Origin: Vitreoscilla stercoraria DSM 513
Lineage (GTDB): Bacteria > Pseudomonadota > Gammaproteobacteria > Burkholderiales > Neisseriaceae
Length of the DNA stretch: 13,353 nucleotides
Direction of reading: 5' to 3'
NCBI RefSeq assembly: GCF_000382305.1
Contig: NZ_KB908030.1
Span: 1 to 13,353 of the forward strand
Below the pieces are notes generated by a model that was not told where the DNA came from, made no database searches, and worked only from the letters and a program-made list of their open reading frames with translations. The translations under genes and the position numbers were made by a program. Shown one piece after another: positions 1 to 6,026 of the stretch; within the stretch, counting starts at the first letter, position 1; each line of letters begins with the position of its first letter.

Positions 1-233
1 AGTCCTGCTGCCAATGCTCGAGAAATGCATTCGCGCTCTTGCAAGGTTAAATCGGTCGCTTTTCGGCGTCGAATATCAGGTTCAATACCACCATGGTATT
101 CTAGAAATGAGTAAACGGTCGCAGGTGGTTTCATAATGTCTTTGGCAATGAAGGCCATAGGCTTTCCCTGCTTCCATAGAAACCAGATTCGTTTCTTACG
201 TTCATCAGTCATTGCTCCATGTATGGAAACCAT
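1..233 (-). CDS. IS30 family transposase, N-terminal part
   Basis: This is the first 77 codons of a DDE transposase that would cut and join the ends of the IS30-family element; the gene leaves the window at base 1. The reading frame is open throughout. It contains the family's N-terminal helix-turn-helix region, with residues GGIEPDIRRRK followed by LTLQEREcISRALAAG. That second stretch is the classic IS30 segment (LT..ERE.I...LA.G) which precedes the S.R.IA..LGR helix. The start at 233 is supported by AAAGGA five to six bases upstream; an in-frame ATG at 212 is a weaker alternative. The catalytic DDE domain is not in view, so activity cannot be assessed. Confidence 0.85.
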   Translation of the reverse strand, partial: MVSIHGAMTDERKKRIWFLWKQGKPMAFIAKDIMKPPATVYSFLEYHGGIEPDIRRRKATDLTLQERECISRALAAG

Positions 234-261
234 AACAATCCTTTTAACATAAAAAGTAGGA

Positions 262-291
262 TTGGTGTTGCGCTGACCGGTTGAATCCGCA
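262..291. repeat. Terminal inverted repeat of the IS30-family element
   Basis: The segment reads GTGTTGCGCTGACCGGTTGA at its core on the plus strand. Its reverse complement (ATTCAACCGGTCAGCGCAAC) matches the pattern I recall for IS30-family ends (GATTCAA..GGTCA.CGCAACA). The partner repeat is outside the window, so the exact limits are not proven. Confidence 0.65.
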
Positions 292-297
292 TATATT
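268..297 (+). promoter_or_regulatory. Possible hybrid promoter at the IS end
   Basis: TTGCGC (268-273) lies inside the IS terminal repeat, and TATATT (292-297) lies just outside it, separated by 18 bases and pointing at the SIR2-like gene. Both hexamers are imperfect, and the flank is so AT-rich that other -10 choices (TATTAT, TATAAA) exist. This is inferred from spacing only. Confidence 0.3.
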
Positions 298-313
298 ATA
301 AATAGAATTTGAT

Positions 314-344
314 ATTGAAGAAGGCTGGATTGAAGAAGGCTGGA
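314..344 (+). repeat. 15-base tandem duplication upstream of the SIR2-like gene
   Basis: ATTGAAGAAGGCTGG occurs twice back to back (314-328 and 329-343). The second copy runs into the GGAGGGG ribosome-binding stretch (342-348). Fifteen bases keep the frame, so the duplication leaves the upstream reading frame from TTG 309 open (residues ILKKAGLKKAGG). It looks like a replication-slippage product in the leader. Confidence 0.75.
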
Positions 345-350
345 GGGGAA

Positions 351-1385
351 ATGGTTCGTGAAATTTATGATTGGCAGGATATTGCAAGCCGTTATGAAAA
401 TGGTTCTATTCTTTTGGGTAATGGTGCGAGTATCGCTATTTCGGGTGATTTTAATTACAAAAATCTTAAAGACAAAGCTTGCAGAGCAGGTCTTATGATT
501 GATAGTGTTAATGATTTATTCAAAAATTTTAAAACCGATGATTTTGAATTGGTTTTGAGATTGGTTTGGCAAGCGAATACAGTTAATAAAATTTTAAAAG
601 TGCCAGACGGTACAATTGCTGAAGAAGCTTACCAAAATATCCGAGATTGCCTGATTCAAACTATCCAACAAAATCACCCAAGTTATGATTCAGTGATAGA
701 TAAATTTGAAAAAATGCATAAGTTCTCATCTCAATTTAAAACTCTTATTTCACTGAATTATGATTTGCTGATTTATTGGATGATGATGTGGGGCAATAAT
801 AAGAATAAAAATAATGGTCGTATGCATACTTATAAAGATTGTTTTAATGGCTATGGGCAGTTTAATCAAAATTGGGAGAGTTGTCGTACGCTTGATCGAG
901 CATGGTCTAATACATTGGTTTTTTATCCTCATGGCAATTTGATTTTGACGAGAGATATTGAAGAGTATGAATTTAAGGTAAAGGGCGGCGGCGTAGAGGC
1001 CAATTTGCTAGCAAGCATTTTTAGAGTTTGGAATGATGGCGAGAGTGTGCCGATATTTGTTAGTGAGGGTGAGACGAAACAAAAAGAAACCGCCATTCAC
1101 AATAGTTCGTATTTGTCGACTGTTTACCATGAGGTGATTCCTAAAATGAAAGAATCTTTAACCATTTATGGTTGGGGTTTTGGTGAGCAAGATGACCATA
1201 TCTTAAAGCAAATTCTTAAATCAAATGTAAACAGAATAGCTATATCTGTCTTTGAAAATAACCAAGATTATTGCGATCATGTGACAAAACGAATCGCAAA
1301 AATGTGCCAAGCCGTGAACAAAGATTTTAATAATATTAAATTAGAATTTTTTCACAGTGACAGTTCTGGTTGTTGGATATATTAA
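351..1385 (+). CDS. SIR2-like protein, DUF4917-like
   Basis: A 344-residue soluble protein with no signal peptide or membrane segment. Motifs in order resemble the SIR2 (NAD-binding) superfamily as found in DUF4917 proteins: a glycine-rich LLGNGASIAI loop (21-30); ISLNYDLLIYW (133-143) with the N-Y-D typical of the NAD pocket; YPHGNL (192-197) with the candidate catalytic His194; and YGWGFGEQDDHI (273-284), the usual C-terminal strand with acidic residues and His. By family analogy it may bind or hydrolyse NAD, possibly as an antiphage effector; that role is inference. ATG 351 is chosen because GGAGG (342-346) precedes it. An in-frame TTG at 309 would add 14 residues encoded by a tandem duplication. 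The gene is clearly more AT-rich than its right-hand neighbours and abuts an IS30 end, both signs of transfer. No recognisable partner gene follows; a DUS-like terminator closes it. Confidence 0.7.
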   Translation: MVREIYDWQDIASRYENGSILLGNGASIAISGDFNYKNLKDKACRAGLMIDSVNDLFKNFKTDDFELVLRLVWQANTVNKILKVPDGTIAEEAYQNIRDCLIQTIQQNHPSYDSVIDKFEKMHKFSSQFKTLISLNYDLLIYWMMMWGNNKNKNNGRMHTYKDCFNGYGQFNQNWESCRTLDRAWSNTLVFYPHGNLILTRDIEEYEFKVKGGGVEANLLASIFRVWNDGESVPIFVSEGETKQKETAIHNSSYLSTVYHEVIPKMKESLTIYGWGFGEQDDHILKQILKSNVNRIAISVFENNQDYCDHVTKRIAKMCQAVNKDFNNIKLEFFHSDSSGCWIY

Positions 1386-1396
1386 ACAGATACAAA

Positions 1397-1426
1397 AAGC
1401 GTCCTGTAAACTTTTACAGGACGCTT
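1397..1426. terminator. Bidirectional hairpin terminator made of two DUS-like words
   Basis: Two perfect 14-base arms, AAGCGTCCTGTAAA (1397-1410) and its reverse complement (1413-1426), are separated by two bases. The hairpin sits between the converging SIR2-like gene and phaA. An A-run on the left (1394-1398) gives a T-run for transcripts coming from phaA; the right side has only TT. Each arm carries the 12-base word AAGCGTCCTGTA that recurs elsewhere in the window. Confidence 0.85.
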
Positions 1427-1449
1427 GATGGTATTGCAATCAAACAGAT

Positions 1450-2625
1450 TTACACGCGTTCAACTGCCAAAGCCACGCCCATGCCACCGCCGATACACAA
1501 AGTCGCCAAGCCTTTTTTGGCTTCGCTGCGTTGCATTTCGTGCAACAAAGTCACCAAAATACGGGTACCAGAAGCACCAATTGGGTGACCCAAAGCAATC
1601 GCACCGCCGTTGACATTGACTTTGCTCAAGTCAAAATTCAATTCGCCCGCCACACCCAAAGCTTGTGCTGCAAACGCTTCGTTCGCTTCAATCAAATCCA
1701 CTTCGTCCAAAGTCCAACCCGCTTTTGCCAAAGTTTTTTGTACCGCAGGTACAGGACCCATGCCCATGATTTCAGGCTCAACACCAGCTGATGCGTAAGC
1801 GACGATTTTCGCCAATGGTTTCAAACCCAATTCAGCTGCTTTTTCAGCAGACATCAACATCACTGCTGCTGCGCCATCGTTGATGCCTGATGCATTGGCT
1901 GCGGTCACTGTGCCGTCTTTTTTGAAAGCAGGTTTTGGTTTGCTGATAGATTCGATGGTGGCACCTTTTTTGATGAACTCATCGGTGTCAAACACAATTG
2001 GATCACCTTTGCGCTGTGGAATCGATACAGGCACGATTTCACCTTGGAATTTGCCCGCAGTTTGTGCCGCTTCGGCTTTGTTTTGTGATGCCACAGCCAA
2101 TTGGTCTTGTGCTTCGCGGCTGATATTGTATTTTTCAGCAATGTTTTCAGCGGTAATACCCATGTGATAATTGTTATACACATCGGTCAAACCGTCAGAC
2201 ACCATAGAGTCAACAATTTTGCCATCGCCCATGCGCAAGCCATTGCGCGCCGCTGGCATCAAGTAAGGTGATTGAGACATGGATTCTTGGCCACCAACAA
2301 TCACGATGTCAGCATCGCCTGATTTGATTGCTTGTGCGCCCAAATGGGTCACTTTCAAGCCTGAACCACACACTTGGTTAATGACCATACAAGGGGTTTC
2401 GATGCCCAAACCTGCTTTTAAGGCCGCTTGACGGGCTGGGTTTTGACCTGCACCTGCAGTCAAAACCTGACCCAAGATCACTTCGTCCACAGCTTTAACG
2501 CCAGTTTCTTCTAGCAAGGCTTTGATCACAGTGGCGCCTAAATCAGCGGCTTTCAAGCTTGCCAAGCTGCCACCGAAATTGGCGATGGCGGTACGTTTTG
2601 CTGCAACGATTACTACTTCAGTCAT
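1450..2625 (-). CDS. phaA: Acetyl-CoA C-acetyltransferase (beta-ketothiolase)
   Basis: Condenses two acetyl-CoA into acetoacetyl-CoA, the first step of polyhydroxybutyrate synthesis, and is reversible. The 391-residue product matches the usual thiolase length. Visible thiolase motifs: NQVCGSGLK with the acyl-accepting Cys86, the NEAFAAQ segment near 315, GGAIALGHPIGASGTRI with His347, and CIGGGMG with Cys377, all with standard spacing. The start at 2625 is preferred over the in-frame ATG at 2637 because GGAG (2635-2632) lies six bases upstream of 2625 and would otherwise sit inside the coding sequence. It follows phaC by 36 bases on the same strand, so the two are probably co-transcribed. An atoB-type role in ketone or butyrate metabolism is possible, but the phaC neighbour favours PHA synthesis. 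No phaB reductase is in the window. Confidence 0.92.
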   Translation of the reverse strand: MTEVVIVAAKRTAIANFGGSLASLKAADLGATVIKALLEETGVKAVDEVILGQVLTAGAGQNPARQAALKAGLGIETPCMVINQVCGSGLKVTHLGAQAIKSGDADIVIVGGQESMSQSPYLMPAARNGLRMGDGKIVDSMVSDGLTDVYNNYHMGITAENIAEKYNISREAQDQLAVASQNKAEAAQTAGKFQGEIVPVSIPQRKGDPIVFDTDEFIKKGATIESISKPKPAFKKDGTVTAANASGINDGAAAVMLMSAEKAAELGLKPLAKIVAYASAGVEPEIMGMGPVPAVQKTLAKAGWTLDEVDLIEANEAFAAQALGVAGELNFDLSKVNVNGGAIALGHPIGASGTRILVTLLHEMQRSEAKKGLATLCIGGGMGVALAVERV

Positions 2626-2661
2626 ATTGTTCTCCATTGTAATGATTGGTGTTTGGATAAT

Positions 2662-4410
2662 TTACACCAAATGAGCTTTAACCACATTCATGGCTTTGGC
2701 TTGTACATATTCGCCTGGGGCTTCTGCCACGGCTTTGTGTGAGGTGTTGCCCAATGTACGTGGGGCAGCAACCAAGTTTCCTGAGCGGTTAGACAACCAA
2801 GTATTCAAGTCTTTCCACCAACTGCCTTTGTGATTTTCTGCGCTGGCGCGCCATTGTTCTGCTGTTTTGCCTTCAATATTGCCTGTCCAATAACTGCGTC
2901 TGTCTTTAGAAACAGGATTGATAGCACCTGCAATATGACCTGATTCTCCCAACACAAAACGGCGTTCGGCAGCATCACCATACAAAGGTAAGCCTGAATA
3001 TACCGCCAACCAAGGCACGATGTGATCGGCTTCGGCGGAGAAGAAGTAAATTGGCATATCCAAATGCGCCAAATCAATCGGTACGCCACAAACACTCATG
3101 CTGCCTGGTTTGGTCAAAGCATTGTTCAAATAAAATTGACGCAAGAAGAAGGTATGCATTGGCAATGGCAAATCGACAGAATCATTGTTCCAATACAATA
3201 AATCAAATGAAGACGGGGTTTTGCCCTTCAAATAATTGTTTTGCACATAATTCCAAATCAAATCATCAGGGCGCAAAGCTGAGAAAGTGGCCTGTAACTC
3301 TAAACCACTGATGATGCCGCCTTGTGCTATTTTCGCTTCACGCATGCGCACCACATCTTCAGACAAGAAGTATTTGATATCGCCTGGCTCGGTATGGTCT
3401 GCCATCGATGTCATCAAAATCAAATTGTCCACACGCTGTTCGCCACGGGCTTTCATCACACACAATGCCGTAGACAAAATCAAACCACCAATACAAAAGC
3501 CTAAGGCATTGATGCTTTCTTGTTTGGTAATGCTGGCAACGGCATTGATGGCACTGATGACACCACGCTCAACATAGGTATCCCAAGTAAAGTGTTTGGT
3601 TTCTTCCACGGCACTGCGCCAAGACACTAAAAAGACGTTATAGCCTTGCTCAACATAGTATTCAACCAAAGATTTTTGAGGACCTAAATCCATCAAATAA
3701 TATTTATTGACGCAAGGCGGCACAATCAACAAAGGCTTGGCATAGACTTTGGCAGCAGTGGGCGTGTATTGAATCAATTCAATCAATTCGTTTTTTAAAA
3801 CCACTTTGCCAGCGGTAGCAGCGATGTTTTCACCCATTACAAAACTTGCTTCTTCTGACATGGTGATGCGGCCTTTTTCCAAGTCAGATAAATAATTTTG
3901 CATGCCTTTCACCAAGCTTTGACCTTGGGTTTGATAGGCTTCTTGTAGGGCGTCAGGGTTGGTCATCAGATAATTGTTAGGATGCAATGCTGACAAATAT
4001 TGACGAGTCATGAAACTGATATTGTCTTGCTGGTCTGCAGACAACTTTGCATAAGCGGGATTTTTTTCTAATTGTTGTTCCACAAAATCGCAAGTGTGCT
4101 CATACATTTTTTGCATGTTTTGGAAAAAAGGCAATTGTTGCCAAGCTTCTGGGGTATTGTTTAATGGGTTAAACGTACCAAATGGATTTGCCACACCTTG
4201 ATGACCAGACATGGAAAACATTTTGGTTAAATTTTTTTGCCACAATTCCGTTTGCTGGTTCAACATGTTTTGCCAAGCGCTGTTGTCAAATACAGGTGTT
4301 GGTGGTGGAGAAGCCTTTTGTGCAGGCTGCCAGCCCGATAGCCACAATTTTTGCCATTGTTCCATGGCTTCGTTCATTTTCTTTGGATCAAAATTAAAAG
4401 GCTGATTCAC
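2662..4410 (-). CDS. phaC: Class I poly(3-hydroxyalkanoate) synthase
   Basis: Polymerises 3-hydroxyacyl-CoA into polyester on the surface of cytoplasmic PHA granules. The product is 582 residues from GTG (584 from ATG 4416), close to the roughly 590 of single-subunit class I enzymes. Numbering from ATG 4416, the N-terminal region (1-190) is family-specific. The alpha/beta-hydrolase core follows, with PLLIVPPCVNKYY (228-240) and the lipase-like box GFCIGG with nucleophile Cys308. The acid Asp464 lies in FSAEADHIVPW, and His493 in ESGHIAG. The complete catalytic triad suggests an active enzyme. AAAGGAG touches ATG 4416 directly but lies six bases before GTG 4410, so GTG is the likelier start. 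phaA follows 36 bases downstream. No phasin or phaR gene is seen nearby. Confidence 0.93.
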   Translation of the reverse strand: MNQPFNFDPKKMNEAMEQWQKLWLSGWQPAQKASPPPTPVFDNSAWQNMLNQQTELWQKNLTKMFSMSGHQGVANPFGTFNPLNNTPEAWQQLPFFQNMQKMYEHTCDFVEQQLEKNPAYAKLSADQQDNISFMTRQYLSALHPNNYLMTNPDALQEAYQTQGQSLVKGMQNYLSDLEKGRITMSEEASFVMGENIAATAGKVVLKNELIELIQYTPTAAKVYAKPLLIVPPCVNKYYLMDLGPQKSLVEYYVEQGYNVFLVSWRSAVEETKHFTWDTYVERGVISAINAVASITKQESINALGFCIGGLILSTALCVMKARGEQRVDNLILMTSMADHTEPGDIKYFLSEDVVRMREAKIAQGGIISGLELQATFSALRPDDLIWNYVQNNYLKGKTPSSFDLLYWNNDSVDLPLPMHTFFLRQFYLNNALTKPGSMSVCGVPIDLAHLDMPIYFFSAEADHIVPWLAVYSGLPLYGDAAERRFVLGESGHIAGAINPVSKDRRSYWTGNIEGKTAEQWRASAENHKGSWWKDLNTWLSNRSGNLVAAPRTLGNTSHKAVAEAPGEYVQAKAMNVVKAHLV

Positions 4411-4416
4411 ACGCAT

Positions 4417-4423
4417 CTCCTTT
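4417..4423 (-). promoter_or_regulatory. Ribosome binding site that decides the phaC start
   Basis: AAAGGAG on the minus strand ends immediately next to ATG 4416, leaving no spacer, but it is six bases from the in-frame GTG at 4410. The spacing argues that translation begins at GTG and that the ATG is not used. Confidence 0.65.
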
Positions 4424-4610
4424 AGGTGGATGGCATTGCTAATTAATCTAAACTGCTCGAAGGAACTGAAAACTTTGGATCTTATTTTTTTTAGGCTTGT
4501 GTGTGGTTTTGTATACGTATGAATAACAATAAACAGCCTACCATTGTTTTATGAAAGATGAAATACACTTACATAGTTAGCAGATTATCTTAGCGCTTGT
4601 TGTCATCAAC
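4424..4610. other. Divergent intergenic region phaC / Nudix
   Basis: An AT-rich gap of about 190 bases that must hold the promoters of phaC (leftward) and the Nudix gene (rightward). It contains an 8-base palindrome, ATACGTAT (4513-4520), and a T-run at 4484-4491. I could not pick a convincing -35/-10 pair on either strand, and no RNA gene or small ORF with a ribosome binding site is visible. Confidence 0.4.
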
Positions 4611-5297
4611 ATGTTTGTTACAGGTTATACTGCTTGTTTTTCGGATGAATGTCTAGAGATGACGAAAGCATTTTTGGATTGGCATGATTGGCAAACCTTT
4701 GTACAAAGCGATTTGAGCCAAATAAATTACCCCAATTTGGCCGATCAAAAGCAATGGTTTTTTGAATTGGGCATGCAACAGTTTAAGCCAGCTGCGGTAT
4801 TGGTATTGATTGAAAACCTGAAAATTCCGCAAGTTATCTTAACCGTTCGCTCTAGTCGCTTGCAAAAACATGCGGGACAAGTGTCGTTTGCAGGTGGTAA
4901 AAAAGATGAAGAAGATGCCAGCTTGATTGCCACGGCTTTGCGGGAAACCGAAGAAGAACTGGGTGTTGCATCACAGCAAATTACCGTCTATGGGCAGTTG
5001 CCACCTTTACCGACCATCAGTGCTTATGAAGTGCATCCGGTGATTGGGGTTTTGAATGAAGCGGTGAAGATGAGCATCAATCCTGATGAAGTGGAAACGG
5101 TGTTTCGCATTCCTTTGGCCGATTTAATGCGTCCTGAAAACTACCGCCCTTATCCAATAGAACGCCATCAAAAATTGTTTTACACCGTACAATTTCCGCA
5201 TCAACACATTGTTTGGGGTGTGACAGCAACCATTTTGTTGGCTTTGGCGCAAGCGTATGAAAACTGGCAAATGAAAAAATCCAGTTTGGATGTGTAA
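4611..5297 (+). CDS. Nudix hydrolase, probable CoA pyrophosphatase (NudL/YeaB type)
   Basis: Probably hydrolyses CoA and its derivatives to 3',5'-ADP and 4'-phosphopantetheine. The CoA-Nudix (UPF0035) signature is visible at 77-96: LTVRSSRLQKHAGQVSFAGG, running directly into the Nudix box KKDEEDASLIATALRETEEELG (97-118). The metal-binding glutamates are E112, E115 and E116. The usual FPGG of the signature is FAGG here (A94). The length of 228 residues is slightly above the usual 190-210. The ATG at 4611 has no obvious ribosome binding site; ATG 4659 (residue 17, MTKAFLDWHDW) would give a more typical length and may be the real start. The gene is divergent from phaC and converges on mscL. Its placement next to acetyl-CoA-using genes is suggestive only. 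Confidence 0.85.
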   Translation: MFVTGYTACFSDECLEMTKAFLDWHDWQTFVQSDLSQINYPNLADQKQWFFELGMQQFKPAAVLVLIENLKIPQVILTVRSSRLQKHAGQVSFAGGKKDEEDASLIATALRETEEELGVASQQITVYGQLPPLPTISAYEVHPVIGVLNEAVKMSINPDEVETVFRIPLADLMRPENYRPYPIERHQKLFYTVQFPHQHIVWGVTATILLALAQAYENWQMKKSSLDV

Positions 5298-5310
5298 ATG
5301 CATGATGAAA

Positions 5311-5343
5311 AAAAAGCCACTGCAATATAAGCAGCGGCTTTTT
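5311..5343. terminator. Bidirectional Rho-independent terminator, Nudix / mscL
   Basis: The stem is AAAAAGCC-A-CTGC, the loop is AATATAA, and the return arm is GCAG-C-GGCTTTTT, with one A/C mismatch. The A-run on the left and T-run on the right let it work for both converging genes. A single DUS-like word follows at 5350-5361. Confidence 0.85.
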
Positions 5344-5349
5344 GAAGTT

Positions 5350-5361
5350 TACAGGACGCTT
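5350..5361 (-). repeat. DUS-like word, single copy
   Basis: AAGCGTCCTGTA on the minus strand, exactly the word found in the hairpins at 1397-1426 and 10600-10634. It directly follows the TAA stop of mscL and overlaps its last bases. Here it is unpaired and sits beside a separate terminator hairpin. Confidence 0.75.
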
Positions 5362-5839
5362 ATTGGGCATCGCTGACATTGTCCAATTGCGATGTGCAAT
5401 GTGGACAACGATGTGCTTTGATGGAAATTTCGGTAAAGCAAAAACCACATTCTTTGGTGGTGACTTCTGCTGGTTCTTCCTCTTTTTTGCGATGCAATTT
5501 ATTCACCGTGCGCACCAACATGAAAATGGCGGTGCCAACAATCATAAATTGGATGATGGCGTTGATGAACAAACCATAATTCAAAGTCACAGCTCCTGCA
5601 GCTTGTGCGGCTGCGAGCGTGGCGTAATCGCCTGTTCCTTTGCCATCGCTCAAGGTGATAAACAATTCGCTGAAATCAACGCCGTTTAATAACAAGCCAA
5701 TGGGTGGCATGATGACATCATCAACCAATGATTTGACGATGGTACCAAATGCGCCACCGATGACCACACCAACCGCCAAGTCAATGACGTTGCCACGCAT
5801 TAAAAATTCGCGTAACTCTGTGCCAAATTTACGAACCAT
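5360..5839 (-). CDS. mscL: Large-conductance mechanosensitive channel with C-terminal zinc ribbon
   Basis: An inner-membrane pore that opens under membrane tension and releases solutes during hypo-osmotic shock. The sequence shows the MscL hallmarks: the N-terminal amphipathic MVRKFGTELREFLMRGNVIDLAVGVVIGGAFG stretch leading into TM1 (about 17-45), a periplasmic loop (about 50-85), TM2 (about 88-113), and a basic/acidic LHRKKEEEPAE linker. At 159 residues it is longer than the usual 130-140 because of a zinc-ribbon-like tail, CGFC...CPHC (Cys131, 134, 145, 148). The start at 5839 is supported by GGAGGAG eight bases upstream, although the frame stays open for 68 more codons upstream. It lies 187 bases after fabI on the same strand and may have its own promoter. 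Confidence 0.93.
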   Translation of the reverse strand: MVRKFGTELREFLMRGNVIDLAVGVVIGGAFGTIVKSLVDDVIMPPIGLLLNGVDFSELFITLSDGKGTGDYATLAAAQAAGAVTLNYGLFINAIIQFMIVGTAIFMLVRTVNKLHRKKEEEPAEVTTKECGFCFTEISIKAHRCPHCTSQLDNVSDAQ

Positions 5840-5945
5840 ATTTTTTACTCCTCCACAATGAATATATGAGCAGTATGATGACCACTGTCCATTGATTATT
5901 TGAAAATCTGATGATTTTGCATCATGTGGATCAGAAATATACATT

Positions 5946-6003
5946 CCCAACACGCATGAGTTCTTTTGACTGTGATTTTGCCAAGGGTTCCATGGGTGTT
6001 GGG
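5946..6003. repeat. Imperfect 13-base inverted repeat between fabI and mscL
   Basis: CCCAACACGCATG (5946-5958) pairs with CATGGGTGTTGGG (5991-6003) with one mismatch, enclosing 32 bases. It lies just after the fabI stop. It has no T-run on its mscL side, so it is not a standard terminator. It could stabilise the fabI transcript 3' end, form part of the mscL leader, or bind a protein. Confidence 0.5.
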
Positions 6004-6026
6004 TAAGACTGAAAGCAAACAGTGTA

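Larger units (their letters stand above)
1..291 (-). mobile_element. IS30-family insertion sequence, one end only
   Basis: The left edge of the window is the start-codon-proximal end of an IS30-family element. Two things show this. The minus strand encodes the N-terminus of an IS30-type transposase (233 down to 1). Just outside its start, at about 262-291, lies a sequence that on the minus strand begins TGCGGATTCAACCGGTCAGC and continues GCAACACC, which strongly resembles IS30-type terminal inverted repeats as I remember them. The outer end at 291 is an estimate (plus or minus 2 bases), because the other end and any target duplication lie outside the window. The AT-rich sequence from 292 on is the flank. 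Whether the element is intact cannot be judged. Confidence 0.8.

Noticed and set aside
351..1385. Toxin-antitoxin pair with the SIR2-like gene
   Set aside because: No small partner gene precedes or follows it; the left side is an IS end and the right side a terminator.
4513..4520. ATACGTAT palindrome as a PHA regulator operator
   Set aside because: An 8-base palindrome in AT-rich DNA is expected by chance and I know no matching consensus.
5077..5448. 123-codon minus-strand frame across the Nudix/mscL junction
   Set aside because: It overlaps the Nudix gene, a terminator and the mscL end, with no recognisable protein features.
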